Assembly (NCBI RefSeq): GCF_004379255.2
Contig: NC_056040.1
Coordinates: 35,389,779 to 35,453,778 of the forward strand
Source: Salvia splendens
Lineage: Eukaryota; Streptophyta; Magnoliopsida; Lamiales; Lamiaceae
DNA: 64,000 nucleotides
Direction of reading: 5' to 3'
The position numbers and the translations under genes are program-made. Below are positions 11,837 through 23,227 of this stretch, one piece after another (the first letter of the stretch is position 1; every line of letters begins with the position of its first letter). The notes below the pieces were generated by a model. That model was not told the origin of the DNA and did not search any database. It saw only the letters and a program-made list of their open reading frames with translations.

Positions 11837-12800
11837 TAAGCTCTCCCTTCTCTCTAGAATTCGTCCACTCCCTCTCCCTCCCCTTTGAGGGAGATGTAAT
11901 GTGATTGTTGCATCCAACACATGGTGAAGTCCGGCGGTGAGTTGCCAGAGGGGGATGCCGATGCCTTGGAACACACGATGCACCCCCTCTCCTCGCCGGA
12001 GTGGAAGTTTCATTCGATTGCACAGTCTAAAACCAAAAGGGTTGGCACGCCTCACCCGGAGAAAGCTCGACAAGCCCTCAAACGAACCGGCCTTGAATCT
12101 GGTTCGGAGGTTAGTCGAGCTAAGAAGAAGATGGTCTTTGAAATGGTGGATAGTCTTGTTGCGGAACGCCATGGTGAAAGGAAAGGGACGTCGGAAAACA
12201 AGCTCGTCCCTTTTGGGGATATGTTGAGCTCTCTAGCCCAAATGGCCAAGGAAGGGAGCGTCCCGACGAGTGGAATGGAAGGGCTCGATGGTGAGGAGAT
12301 GGCCAGAATGTCGCCGGCGCCGGCAGGATGGAATCTTGGAGGATCAAGCATGGAGAAAGAGATGGTCAACCGGCTGACCATTGCAAGTACCATGCCCCAC
12401 GTGAAGGATGGGGTGGCATGTGAGTTGGTGGATGCATGTGACTCACAAAAGGAAGAAAAGACAAAGGCCACTTTTCATGGGCAAGATAATGTTGGTGCAT
12501 TTGTGGAAAATGCCATTTTGAATTCAAAATCACCACCATGTACTATGCATCCTCATCTCGGCAAAGATGGAGGCGAGGATGACCACGGCTCCGACGCACC
12601 ACCGCCGGAATCCTCGCCGGAAAACTTGGTCCGGCCGGCGGTTGATTGGAAGAAGGCAAAACAATTATTCTCCCATGGAGGGATGGGGAATGTGGAGGGA
12701 GCTTCAACCTGTACAATAGCCAAAAGGCCAAGCCAATCACACTTGATGCCGGCAAGCCAAGCCTATGGGAACGGCCGGCTGTCACGAAGGTACCCCATCT
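11837..12800 (+). mobile_element. LINE B-type 5' fragment
   Basis: Starts with GCTCTCCCTTCTCTCTAGAA, the B-type 5' box, and runs through the CCCTTTGAGGGAG-containing 5'UTR into ORF1. It is truncated at about 12800, where it meets an opposing ORF2 fragment. The ~84-bp leader is almost identical to those at 32182-32290 (minus) and 33484-33568, which defines the B-type 5'UTR. Confidence 0.8.
11921..12800 (+). pseudogene. B-type ORF1, N-terminal ~265 residues open, then shifted
   Basis: ATG at 11921 (MVKSGGELPEGD), as in the copies at 33569 and 32181 (minus). The frame is open and well conserved up to about 12710: KTKRVGTPHPEKARQALKR, SRAKKKMVFEMVD, LSSLAQMAKEGSVP, then an acidic and Pro-rich segment DDHGSDAPPPESSPENL. 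A frameshift near 12700-12715 (after NVEGAS) changes the frame, and the copy ends about 90 bp later, before DUF4283. The Lys-rich helix could be a nuclear localisation or RNA-binding patch (inference). Confidence 0.8.
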
Positions 12801-14177
12801 CTTGGCTGATTGAATGGCTGATTTCCATGCACCTCCTGGACGCTTTGAAGGTCATCTCTATCTTGCCAAGAATAAGCTTGTCGAGGGCCCTGGAAAGGTA
12901 ATCTGTGGCGATCACAAACAGTGCGGGGGAGATGGGATCTCCTTGTCTGAGCCCCCGAGTAGATTTGAAAAAGCCAGCCGGGGCGCCATTAATAAGGACC
13001 GAGAACCAACAAAAACCAATGCATCTTTCAATGAGGTCAATCCAAGCAACCAGATAGCCCATGCGCCGAAGTACCTTGATTAAAAAACTCCATTGCACCC
13101 TATCATAGGCCTTGGCCATGTCGATCTTGATGGCCACATTCGGTGCTGGGGAACGCCTTGCTAATTCATGAAACATCTCTTGGGTGAGGAGGACGTTGTC
13201 GTGTAGGAGCTGACCCTTCACGAATCCACTCTGGATAGGGGAGATAACCTGAGGCAAAAAAGGCGCAAGGCGTGCGGTTAGTACTTTTGTGATAACCTTG
13301 TTAAGGACATTGCATAAGCTTATGGGCCGAAAGTCGGCCCATGTCTCGGGCGAGGCCTTATTCGGGACAAGGACAATGTTTGTGGTCGTGACACTTCGAG
13401 GAAGGTATGCCCCAAGAAAAACTTGTTTGATGGCTTCCACCACATCCGTTCCAATGATCCCCCAACATGTTTAATAGAAGACGGCCGAGAAGCCGTCCGG
13501 ACCTGGTGCACTATCCCCGGAGATGTCAAAAACCGCTTTCTACACCTCCTCACGGTCTGGTGGGTAGTGTAACTCCTCTATCTCGGTTGAGGGGGGGAGT
13601 TGGTGAATTGGGTCAAGGTCCGGGTCCTCAAGCGCCGGGGTGTCCGGGCCAAGAAGGCTCCGAAAGAACTTAACCGCCGAGTGCCGTATCTCTGTTTCTT
13701 CCGCAATCTCCCTGCCATCCACATTGATAGAGTGAATTCGGAGTCTAACTCTTTTCTGTTTCACCCAGCTTTGGTAGAATCTGGTATTCTGATCTCCATC
13801 TGCAAGCCACGTTAGTGCCGCCTTTTGCCTCCAGAAGTCCTCCTCCATCCGGAGTAGGAGAATGTACTCGGCAATGTTTTTATTGATCTCGGTCCTGTTC
13901 CACGGCGTTGGGTCAGCCTCAAAATAGGCTTGAGCTTGCGCGATCCCTTCCTCCATTGCTTGGAGATTGGCGTGAATATTGCCAAAAACCTGCTTGTTCC
14001 CAGCCTTAAGGGCCTTTTTGCTCCTAGCAAGCTTAGTTTGGAGATTTAAGAGCCCACTCGCCCCTGTCGGTTGAGCCCAAATATCTTGAACTAGCTGCAA
14101 AAAGCCGTCGTGCCGGACCCACATATATTGGAATCGGAAGGCACTACCCCTCGAGGGCGGCCTCGGCATCGAACACC
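12801..14177 (-). pseudogene. LINE ORF2 internal fragment (linker and RT N-terminal part)
   Basis: On the minus strand from 14177 to 12801 this reads the region after the endonuclease (FRFQYMWVRHDGF, NLQTKLARSKKALKA), the linker TRFYQSWVKQKR, then RT motifs PRSVTTTNIVLVPNK, NQSGFVKGQ-like IQSGFVKGQ, RGLRQGDPISP and SRALDKLILG. It stops just before YADD, so the catalytic aspartates are missing. A stop interrupts 13541-13543 and another lies near 13473. The left side joins ORF1 of the B-type copy head-on. The right side joins the gypsy LTR at 14178. Confidence 0.85.
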
Positions 14178-14351
14178 TCATAATAAAAGAAAAGTAACTC
14201 CTAAACCTTTGGTGTAACTCTAGGATATCTAAAGTCACTTGTTTAACATAAAATAGACCCTTCATTTTGGCTGCTCCAACTTGGACGAAAATGCATCATG
14301 TATCATCAATTTGGGCCTCCAAAATGTGATATGTAGTGCCTCCAAACTTCA
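14178..14351 (-). repeat. Truncated 3' LTR of the gypsy element
   Basis: About 174 bp that match the first part of the LTR at 21950-22136 almost base for base, with one small gap (the sister copy has an extra GTAATTAAAAAA-like stretch near 22027). The LTR begins at the pol stop codon (TGA at 14351-14349 on the minus strand). The remaining ~390 bp are missing at the junction with the LINE fragment at 14177. Confidence 0.75.
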
Positions 14352-17300
14352 TGCCTTGGGCTGTCCACTAACTTGAATAATATTCACCACTTGGCACAAT
14401 GTAGATTGGTCTTGGAATTGGGTTTTTATTTCAGCAACTAAAAGCAACATGGACTCCTTTATCTTCTTAGCTCTAGCTCTTGTAATTGGCCCACTTGGAA
14501 TGATCAATGGATCCATCTTCTTGTCCTTGTAGATCAGCTTGGTTATGTCTCCATCATTCCCTTCTTCTTCAAGAGGATTCGTCCTCGAATCTAATTCACC
14601 AACATAAGGAGATATATCAGAAACATTGAAAGTAGCACTTACATTAAACTCACCAGATAAGTCTAGTTTGTAAGCATTATCATTGATTTTTGCAATCACT
14701 TGGAATGGTCAATCTCCTCTTGGCTGCAATTGGACTTTCTTTTCGAAGGAAAACTCTCCTTTCTCATATGCAACCAAACCCAATCTCCCGGCTCAAAGAT
14801 GACTTGTTTCCGACCCTTGTTGGCTTGGTTTGCATATTGTTCCATCAAGACTTGCACGTTCTTCAATAGGTATTGGAATCAAATCTAGTGGATTCAATGG
14901 ATTAAAACCATACACAACTTCAAATGGAGAAAAGTTAGTAGCAGAATGAACACTTCGATTATAAGCAAATTCAGCAAAAGGTAAGCATTCCTCCCAGCTT
15001 TTCAAGTTCTTTTTAGCTAAAGTTCGTAGTAATTGAGACAAAGTCCTATTAACTACTTCAGTTTGTCCATTAGTTTGTGGATGACAAGTAGTAGAAAATA
15101 AGAGTTTAGTTCCCAACTTATTCCACAAAGTCCTATTAACTACTTCAGTTTGTCCATCAGCCGTCTCACAAATTTAGCATCTCGATCACTCACAATTGAT
15201 CTAGGAACACCATGCAAATGGACAATTTCTTTAAAGAACAAATCAGCAATATGAGATGCATCTTCAATTTTGTGACATGGAATAAAATGTGCCATTTTTG
15301 AAAACCAACTCAAAACCAAGTAACTTAGAACTCAAAGTAGTGATCAAAAGGTACCTCCGAGAAATGCATCAGCCACAATGTTTTCTTTTCCCTTTTTATA
15401 TTTGATTACATAGGGAAATGATTCAATGAATTCCACCCACTTAACATGTCTCTTGCTAAGCTTACCTTGACCTTTCAAGTACTTGAGAGATTCATGATCC
15501 GTATGAATTACAAACTCTCTAGGCCACAAGTAATGCTGCCATGTTTGCAAAGCTCTAACCAAAGCATATAACTCCTTGTCACACGTTGGATAGTTCAATT
15601 GAGCTTCTTTCAACTTTTCACTAAAGTAAGCGATTGGCTTTCCATCCTGCAACAAAACAACTCCTATGCCTACTCCAGATGCATCACATTCAAGCTCAAA
15701 CTTGTTATCAAAGTTAGGCAAAGAAAGAATTGGTGCAGTTGTAAGTTTTTCTTTAAGGAGATTAAAAGCATGCTCTTGTTTTTCTCCCCAATAAAAGCAA
15801 ACATCCTTTTTCACAATTTCATTCAAAGGTGCTGCAATTGTACTAAAATAGCTTTCACCTTCTCCTTTTCCAATTGAATCCCATTATCACTTATAACAAA
15901 ACCCAGAAAAACAACTTTTATCCATGTAAAAAGAACACTTTTTGAGATTTGCATACAATGATTCTTTTCATAAGGTATCCAAAACTGCACGCATATGGTT
16001 AAGATGTTCATCCACATTTTTGCTATAGACAAGAATATCATCACAATAAACAACCACAAATTTTGCAATGAATTTTCTCAAAACATGGTGCATCAATCTC
16101 ATGAAAGTACTTGGTGCATTAGTTAAACCAAAAGGCATTACTAACCACTCATATAGACCAAATTTTGTTTTAAAGGCTGTTTTCCATTCGTCTCCTTCTC
16201 TAATTCGAATTTGATGATAACCACTTTTCAAATCGATCTTACTAAACACAACAGATCCATGCAATTCATCAAGCATATTATCTAGCCTAGGAATAGGATA
16301 GCGATATTTTACCGTGATTTTGTTGATTGCTCGGCAGTCGATGCACATCCTCCATGATCCATCTTTCTTAGAAACAACAATTACCGGAACAGCACATGGA
16401 CTCATGCTCTGACGGATTTTTCCTTTGTCCAACAACTCTTGCACTTGCCTTTGAATTTCCTTAGTCTCTTCGGGATTGGCTCTATAGGCTGGTCGGTTTT
16501 GGTAGAACTGCCCCGGGAACAAGGTCAATTTGGTGTTCAATACCTCTTAATGGAGGTAATCCACTTGATTCTTCCACTTGAAAAATATCTTCGAATTCCT
16601 GTAAAAGAGACACAAAAGTACTTGGCAAAGAAGTGGTTAATTCGTTAGTGGTAAACAAAGACTATTTGTACACTAAGATGAAAACACTCTCTTTTTCAAC
16701 TATTGCACTCTTTATTTCTTTTGCTCCCACAAAAAAATTCTTTTTTTCATTCGGACTTTTTTCACTTGACTCTTTTTCAATGCCCTCACCTTTTTTTCTC
16801 TCATTCTTACTTTTCTCTCGACTTTTTTTCACTCGACTCTTTTTCAATGCCTTCATTTTTTTTCTCTCAACCTCACGAGCTCTCCCACATAATAGACTTG
16901 TTGTGCTTGAAGGTGTAGTGGTTGTGAAATCCATCATAAATCACCCTACGATCAAACTGCCATGGCCTCCCCAAAAGAATGTGACTTGCATGCATTGGCA
17001 CAACATCACAAAGAACATCATCTTTATAATTGCCAATTGAAAACGAAACTAGAACTCGCTTAGTCACTCGAATTTCTCCACATTCATTAAGCTATTGTAG
17101 CTTGTATGGATTAGGATGTTTTTCCGTTGTTAAGCTCAACTTTTCCACCATTTCAGAACTTGCAACATTTGCACAACTACCACCATCAATAATCATTATG
17201 CAAAGTTTACCTTGGACCAAACACCTTGTGTGGAAGATGTTCTCCCTTTGTTGATCATCGTTTCTGTGTTGCATGTTTAGAGCCCTTCGAACCACCAAAT

Positions 17301-17375
17301 GTTCTACATGTTCTGGTCCAATCTCCTCCAATTGCTTATCCTCCTCCTCATCATCATCATCTTCATGTTCACTTT
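14352..17375 (-). pseudogene. Gypsy pol: protease, RT, RNase H, partial integrase
   Basis: Protease (about 17331-16873) has the active-site segment IIDGGSCANVAS and ASHILLGRPWQFDR. A Lys/Glu/Ser-rich linker with repeated GIEKESSEK units follows (16870-16660). RT (16540-15968) has [30 protein letters not shown] and YCDDILVYS. RNase H (15826-15344) has [20 protein letters not shown] and [10 protein letters not shown]. The integrase zinc finger and the first core Asp are deleted; the core resumes with [17 protein letters not shown] (about 15080). A 33-nt direct repeat (15038-15070 and 15125-15157) marks a rearrangement there. The C-terminus ends RARAKK...VSGQPKA. Several frames are needed, so it is not functional. 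Confidence 0.85.
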
Positions 17376-20128
17376 TTTTTTTTTAATTAAACACCATTAC
17401 GGTGGAGGGTTCGTGGGTCCCTCATCCCTATATATCAAAAAGGGGGATTACAGAACGTGGCCACACCCGAAAGTGGTGTGCCATAACAAAGGCAAGAGTA
17501 GAAAGCGGTCCGACTCCACACGGCTTGGACCCCATCCTACTCCCTTCAAAAGTGCAATTAAACAAAACAGAGGCTCTATGATCTTCCATCTCCGAGTAAC
17601 CGACTCTAGTATCTGTCCCCATCTAGGGTTCGAATGTTTGGAACACCCATTCGGTCCAATCGGACGAAGTCCATGAGGTCTCTTGGTGAAGAATTATGAT
17701 CCAATTGTCGACCGCTATCAAGCCTTAGGCCCATTCTCGCAAGGAAATCCGCCGCCTTGTTCCCCTCCCGGTGTATGAAGGTGGCTCGGAATTTAAGTTG
17801 GCGCTTGAGCAGGATCAATTGCGCCACTGCTTGCCGAGCTAGAGCCGGCCCCCACCCTGCTCCATTGACCAGATTAATGGCTTGCTCGGCATCTGATTTG
17901 ATCCAGATTGGTAAGTCAAGATCCTTGGCTAAGCGCAGCCCATGGATCATGGACGTCAGCTCAGCCTCCAGAGCCGAGTGTGCTTCAAGGGGCGTGCTAA
18001 ACGCCACCAGCATGTTGCCCGAGCTGTCCCGAATGATTCCTCCCCCCCTGCTTTGTTGGTCACTTCATTGAAGGAGCCATCTGTGTTTAGTTTAATCCAA
18101 GGGTGGTCCGGGGGGTCCCATTTGATTGCCATGGCTAGCGGCTGCGCCCTAGCTGGTTCCAATTGTTGCGGGATGTTGATTCTAAGTTTGACCCCTCGCC
18201 AATGCTTCGGCTTCAAGTTCTCGAAGAGGGCAACATTGGCACTTGGAGGCAAGTTCAATCTCCCGCCACTGAAGTTTTGTGTCGACTGGCACCCGATTGG
18301 AAAGAAGCCTCCAGATGAAGATGGCTATTGACTTAGTGAGGCCCGCCTGCCAAACATCACCCAGGCCTTGAACGATCGGGTTCCGCCCTCGGAGTGTGTC
18401 CCACGTCGATGCTACCGTGAATTCCCCGTGCTCAAAGAGGGTCCACCGCGGGATATCCTGTTCGTCTAGGAGTATCGGGGTGCTGAAGATGCGATCAATA
18501 ATATGCTGTGGGATGCCGGCTTGATCGTGCAGGAGTCGGAGCTTGGGTTCATCCCAAGTGCCATTTGTAATGAACTCCGAGACCCGGGTGGTTGGCCTTC
18601 CCCTATCATCAAGGCTGAGGTCCCTGAGTGGGCTGTTGCCAAGCCAGATGTCATCCCAGAAGTAGATATTCCCTTGCCCCACAAGCCACCTCATGTACGG
18701 TTGCGCGAGAGTCCAAGCTCTAGAGAGCCTCCTCCATGTAGGGCTACTCCTGCTCGGCGTTCTCAAGGTAAGTGGTGTGGAGATGGAGCAATATTTTGCC
18801 ATCATGTATTTTGCCCAAAGGGAGTTTTGTTCCCGGAAGCGCCACCATAATTTTATGTTTAAAGCACGTAAAACCTCCAAAGTTTTCCGAATCCCGAGAC
18901 CTCCTTCCTCGGTAGGGCGACAGATTTGATCCCATCCAATCCAATGGGTTCGCTTTCTCTCACTCGTAGATCCCCAAAAGAATCGGGCCATTTGTTGATC
19001 AAGTTGTTTTAAGGTGCCGGCAGTGGGCTCAATGGCTTGGAAGATGTGTACGGGGATCGCTTCAAGGGTGCTCTTAATCAGCGTGAGCCTCCCTCCAAAA
19101 GATAAGTGCCGGTGTGCCCAGCCCGAGATCCTTCTTGCAATCTTTTCACGTAGGAAGAGGAACATGTCCGTGCGCTTTACACCACGGTAGATGCGGACGC
19201 CGAGGTAGAGGAAAGGAAAGGTGCCCCTAGTGAAGCCTCCTTCCGCTTGGATCGAGGGTGCCCAATGGTCATGGATTTCGGCGATATAGAAGTTGCTCTT
19301 GGTGAGTCTGACTTGTTGGCCGGAGACATTTTCATAGTTCTCGAGACAGGCTCGGAGCCGGCGCAGGGGGGTTGCCGCCGCTTGTGTGAATATTATAATA
19401 TCATCCGCATAGGCTAGGTGGCTGACCTCAATGCATCTCCGGGAGGAAATCGGATCACCTTGTCGGAGTCCCCGTGTTGATCTGAATAATCCTGAAGGTA
19501 CCCCATTGACAAGGATCGAGAACCAACACGAGCCTATGCACCTCTCCATGAGTGAGATCCATGTGTCCGGGAATCCCATTCGCCGAAGCACCTTGAAGAG
19601 GAAAGGCCATTGGATCCTATCATAGGCTTTCGCCATGTCGATCTTCACCGCTACATTAGGCGCTGGGGAGCATCTTGCAAGTTCATGGAACATCTCTTGG
19701 GCCAACAGAGCGTTATCATTGAGGAGCCGCCCTTTCACGAAACCACTTTGGTTTGGGGAGTTGACCTGTGGAAGGAAAGGGGAGAGTCGAGTCGTGAGTA
19801 CCTTGGTGATGATCTTGTTAAATACGTTGCAGAGGCTGATGGGTCGGTAGTCGGTCCATGACTCGGGCGACGCCTTCTTTGGGATGAGGACAATGCTTGT
19901 GACCGTAATACTTCGTGGCAGGAAAGCCCCTCTAAAGAACTGGCCAATTGCTTCCACCACCTTCGGCCCCACAATAGTCCAACAGGCTTGGTAGAAAGTG
20001 GCGGAGAAACCATCGGGTCCAGGGGCGCTATCTCCGGAAATGCTGAAAACGGCGCTCCTGATCTCATCCGCACCCGGCGCATTTGCGATGTCCGCAAAGT
20101 GTCCAAACAAAAGGGTGATGATTTTGAA
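17376..20128 (-). mobile_element. 5'-truncated A-type LINE inserted in the gypsy element
   Basis: On the minus strand it begins in the RT domain (20099) and ends with the A-type 3'UTR and a 12-nt A tail (T at 17373-17384). The flanks carry a 16-bp target site duplication, TCTTCAYGTTCACTTT, at 17360-17375 and 20129-20144 with one mismatch. Between the LINE proper and the right duplication lie 29 nt (20100-20128) that are an exact inverted copy of gypsy sequence at 20168-20196, so filler DNA was added at the 5' junction. It splits gag from protease. Confidence 0.85.
17606..20099 (-). pseudogene. LINE ORF2 fragment: RT, zf-RVT, RNase H with two deletions
   Basis: Starts at the segment before the RT (FADIANAPGADEI). 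The RT is readable with PRSITVTSIVLIPKK, NQSGFVKGRLLNDN and YADD (19411-19400). Relative to A1 an in-frame deletion of about 129 bp removes the block between GDPIS and SRRCIEVSHL (near 19445). The zf-RVT part (TVASTWDTLRGRN, CQCCPL) is followed by a deletion of ~330 bp at about 18216, which shifts the frame. The RNase H end (18013-17606) reads ALEAELTSMIHG and HREGNKAADFLARMG and reaches the natural stop at 17606. Otherwise nearly identical to A1 and A2. Confidence 0.9.
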
Positions 20129-21202
20129 TCTTCACGTTCACTTTCAGATTCTATCTCTCCATTTGGCTTCAAAATCATCACCCTTTTGTTTGGACATTGA
20201 GATGCAATGTGTCCAACACCTTAACAACAAAAACATTTGATATCTCTATTTCGAGTAGAAGTAGAAGTAGAAATACCTTTACCCTTCTCAAATTCTTTGG
20301 ACTTGGATGTCGACGCTTCATTTTGGGGTTTAGAAGCTGCGCCAAAATTGGATTTGGATGAAGTCCACTCTTTTGTCCTTGACGAATGAGAACTGGTTGA
20401 AAAATTCATTTGGATTGTTCCCTTCTTCTTTAATTGTCCCTCCACCTTCATGGCCATATGAACCATGTCCTCCAACTCCACATAGTGTTGAAACTCCACA
20501 ATGTTTGCAATCTCCCTATTCAGGCCACATAAGAATTAAGCTATGGTTGCTTCTCTATCTTCTTCAACATTTGTACTAATCATAGCAATCTCCATCTCTT
20601 TGTAGTACTCATCAACAGATTTAGTACCTTGTTTCATAGATTGTAATTTTTGATACAATTCACGAAAATAATGAGAAGGTACAAATCTCTTACGCATTAT
20701 GCAGATTTAGTACAAATCTCTCACGAAAATAATGAGAAGGTACTCATCAACAGATTTAGTACCTTGTTTCAACAGATTTAGTCCAAACTATAGCATAGTC
20801 AGTGAATTCAATAGCAGCAAATCTAACCTTTTTCTCCTCGGAATAGTTGTGACATTCAAAGATGAGATCCACCTTTCTCTCCCACTCCAAATAAGTTTTG
20901 GGGTCGCTCCTTCCTTGGAATGTTGGGATCTTCAGTTTGATGCTTCTCAAATCACCATCAACTTCATTTGTACGCCCTCTTCTACCGTTTCCATGCCTCT
21001 CGTTTCGATGCCTATGTGAAGCAATATCTTCACCTCCACTCTCTGCTTCCTCGTTATTGTTTGCATTTAGCTTGAAGTTCCAGCCTCTCCAAGCGCTCTG
21101 AAACACTTTCTAGAACACGTCCAAGCCTTCTGAAATGTTGTTGCATGGCTCTTGCAATGTAGGATCAATTTGATTTTCATCAGCAGAATCCATCCTCATT
21201 GT
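20129..21202 (-). pseudogene. Gypsy gag, broken
   Basis: Gag of the Ty3/gypsy element, which would form the particle. Reading from a likely ATG near 21202 (MRMDSADENQ), it has the gag core segment LKIPTFQGRSDPKTYLEWE and KKVRFAAIEF, the segment VEFQHYVELEDMVHMAMKVE (about 20500-20440), a Ser/Lys-rich part and a zinc knuckle that starts CFCC near 20222 but is interrupted by a stop. The 20600-20790 stretch has local duplications: a segment containing CAACAGATTTAGTACC occurs at about 20606 and 20741. At least three frame breaks exist. The coding sequence continues across the LINE into protease at 17359. Confidence 0.75.
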
Positions 21203-21558
21203 TCATTCGTGTATCACACAAAAAATAAACCTCACAAAACACTCGTGTATATCACTCGTTGGCTTTTACCTCCCCTAAAATAATCTCACCACTCAAGCCT
21301 TTTCCCACTCTTTCTCTTTTGCAAAGATAACACCAGTAAAAAAAAAATCAAGAACAAACAAGAACTAATAACGACCAACCAAACTTCAGCCCTTGAATGA
21401 AGGATGAAAGGAAATGGTCAAGAAAATATGAGGTGAAATATGTATTTCATTTTTTTTTTCATTTTTTTTCGTTTTTTTTCTTTTTTTTCAGTTTTTTTTT
21501 TCAAGGATATGATAGACAAACAATGTAAGATAAAGCTAAGGATAGATCAATACTAGTT

Positions 21559-21572
21559 GGCTCGTGATACCA
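21559..21572 (-). other. Primer binding site of the gypsy element
   Basis: On the minus strand TGGTATCACGAGCC lies two bases after the LTR end. It resembles the initiator tRNA-Met complement (TGGTATCAGAGC type) used by many plant gypsy and copia elements, with small differences. Its place directly after the TG...CA-bounded LTR supports the assignment. Confidence 0.65.
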
Positions 21573-21574
21573 AA

Positions 21575-22136
21575 TGATATGGATTGGGATACGACGAAGG
21601 ATCGGTTGGATATATTGATCCAAGAACCCCTCGTATAAGGTTTGGCAGCGAACTCCTTTGATTGATAATCTGGTTTTATCCACTTCCAGAGCTTGGAAAA
21701 CCTCGACCCGTTGGCTATATGATCAGCCAAGAACCTCGGTTTGATTGAACACAACAAAACTTGCTCAAAGTATCTTGATAAGTTCTAAACAAGTGAAAAA
21801 ACTCTACAAAGAGAATTCAACTCACAAGACAAAGTCTATTTTCGTATTTGATCAATGGTGTCTTCAAATGACATGCTTACAAGTCTATTTATAGGATAGA
21901 ATGGACTCTTGAAAGTCTCACATCATTAACTTAAGACACTTAAAATGACTCATAATAAAAGAAAAGTAACTCCTAAACCTTTGGTGTAACTCTAGGACAT
22001 CTAAAGTCACTTATTTAACATAAAATGTAATTAAAAAAAAGACCCTTCATTTTGACTATTCCAACTTGGACGAAAATGCATCATGTATCATCAATTTGGG
22101 CCTCCAAAATGTGATATGTAGTGCCTCCAAACTTCA
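21575..22136 (-). repeat. LTR of the gypsy element (~562 bp)
   Basis: Bounded by TG at 22136-22135 and CA at 21576-21575 on the minus strand. The inner boundary is fixed by the primer site; the outer boundary by homology to the partial LTR at 14178-14351, where pol ends at the same point. The outer end is less certain, because no clear polypurine tract precedes it. The first TGA of the LTR also serves as the pol stop. Confidence 0.6.
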
Positions 22137-22326
22137 TGCCTTGGGCTGTCCACTAACTTGAATAATATTCACCACTTGGCACAATGTAGATTGGTCTTGG
22201 AATTGGGTTTTTATTTCAGCAACTAAAAGCAACATGGACTCCTTTATCTTCTTAGCTCTAGCTCTTGTAATTGGCCCACTTTGAATGATCAATGGATCCA
22301 TCTTCTTGTCCTTGTAGATCAGCTTG
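22137..22326 (-). pseudogene. Second copy of gypsy pol C-terminus
   Basis: Codes KLIYKDKKMDPLIIQSGPIT and the following ~45 residues, almost identical to 14352-14550. It lies upstream of the LTR that starts the element, so the LTR is shared between two internal regions. This is what unequal recombination between gypsy copies produces. It is cut at about 22326 by LINE-derived sequence. Confidence 0.75.
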
Positions 22327-22985
22327 GGTGTGTCTCCATCACGAGGTCGATAGCAAGGGAGGGTTCGTACCAGGTTGGGGTGCATGATTTGGCTCGGCCG
22401 CCGGCCGGCCGAGCCAAGGAGGCAACATGGAGGAGATTGGTTGCGCTACCAAGACATTTAACATGTCTGCCTCTCCCAAGGAGGCAACATGGAGGAGATT
22501 GGTAGGGTTAGGCTGCAAAAAGCCTCCAACGGCTAGTGAATCATGTGACTCTCCATTGTGGCAAGAGACCAAACTACTTTCCAAAAGCATTTGTGTTCCC
22601 ATATCCATATCGGGCAAGTTGACTCTCTCTTCACCCAAGAATCCTTGTACTTTTGCAGCACCAAGTACGATTGATTTGTCATGGCTCGGTTGAGAGGGCT
22701 TCATGTCGGGGTCGACCGTCTCCTCTCCGGCAGCTTGGACGGAATCCTGGCCGAAGAAAGGCACCAAGGCGGAGGATATCTCTTGGAACGCATGCGGGCT
22801 TGCCATTTCAAGCTCCTTCTCATTTTCATTGAGCACGTTCTCCGTCGCATGAGATGCACCATCCTTGGTGAGGCTCAAGAGCGCCGGGAATATGGAGCTT
22901 TTACATTTAGGGCTCACAACCGGGGAACCATGTTCCTCTCCAAAGTCAATTCTCTTCCTTTACGGTGGAGGGTTCGCGGGTCCCT
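22327..22985 (-). pseudogene. Rearranged LINE ORF1 fragment and 3' tail
   Basis: 22339-22944 on the minus strand reads an ORF1 N-terminal segment: SPKCKSSIFPALLS, ERVNLPDMDMGTQMLLESSL and VGGFLQPNPTNLLHVASL. This is the same family as LINE D ORF1 (57085-57550). It joins directly, at about 22960, to only the last ~40 bp of a LINE 3'UTR (GGGATGAGGGACCCGCGAAC on the minus strand). The order 3' end then ORF1 is reversed from a normal LINE, so two fragments were joined. A tandem duplication of about 26 bp (22418-22443 and 22478-22503) lies inside. Confidence 0.7.
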
Positions 22986-22997
22986 CATCCCTATATA

Positions 22998-23227
22998 TCT
23001 TAATTGCATCAAGATAGGATCATATTCATCGATATAACATCATAGCAATTGTCATATCTTAACAGCTTATTTGAATCATAACTCTTATATGTTGGTTTAC
23101 TTGGCCAATAAGCAAACCATTTCCATCCAAATGACCTACAAACTTTTATTATACGATCTCTGTTAGGTAATTGAATCAAGATAGGATCATTTTCATTGAT
23201 ATCACATCATAACAATTGTCATATCTT
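22998..23227. repeat. AT-rich satellite, ~167-bp monomer (left block)
   Basis: The marker ATCAAGATAGGATCAT occurs at 23008 and again at 23175, a period of 167 bp. The segment also has CAATTGTCATATCTTAACAG and GGTTTACTTGGCCAA, which recur in the blocks at 29475-29688 and 32318 onward. No coding content. The last 17 bp (23211-23227) are the target site duplication of LINE A2. Confidence 0.8.
23211..23227. repeat. Target site duplication of LINE A2 (left)
   Basis: AACAATTGTCATATCTT, 17 bp, repeated exactly at 29458-29474. It lies in satellite sequence and defines the ends of LINE A2. Confidence 0.9.

Larger units (their letters stand above)
14178..22326 (-). mobile_element. Ty3/gypsy LTR retrotransposon, decayed, with nested LINE
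   Basis: Read on the minus strand: a scrap of pol C-terminus (22326-22137), LTR (22136-21575), primer site (21572-21559), gag (about 21202-20129), nested LINE (20128-17376), protease, RT, RNase H, part of integrase (17375-14352), then a truncated LTR (14351-14178). The gag-protease-RT-RH-INT order is that of Ty3/gypsy. I saw no chromodomain. The presence of pol C-terminus on both sides of one LTR implies a tandem or recombined arrangement. All reading frames carry stops or shifts, and the left end is cut by a LINE fragment. Confidence 0.85.

Noticed and set aside
16662..16937. Lys-rich open frame considered as a separate nuclear protein
   Set aside because: It lies between gypsy protease and RT and is the usual charged linker of pol, with an internal repeat.
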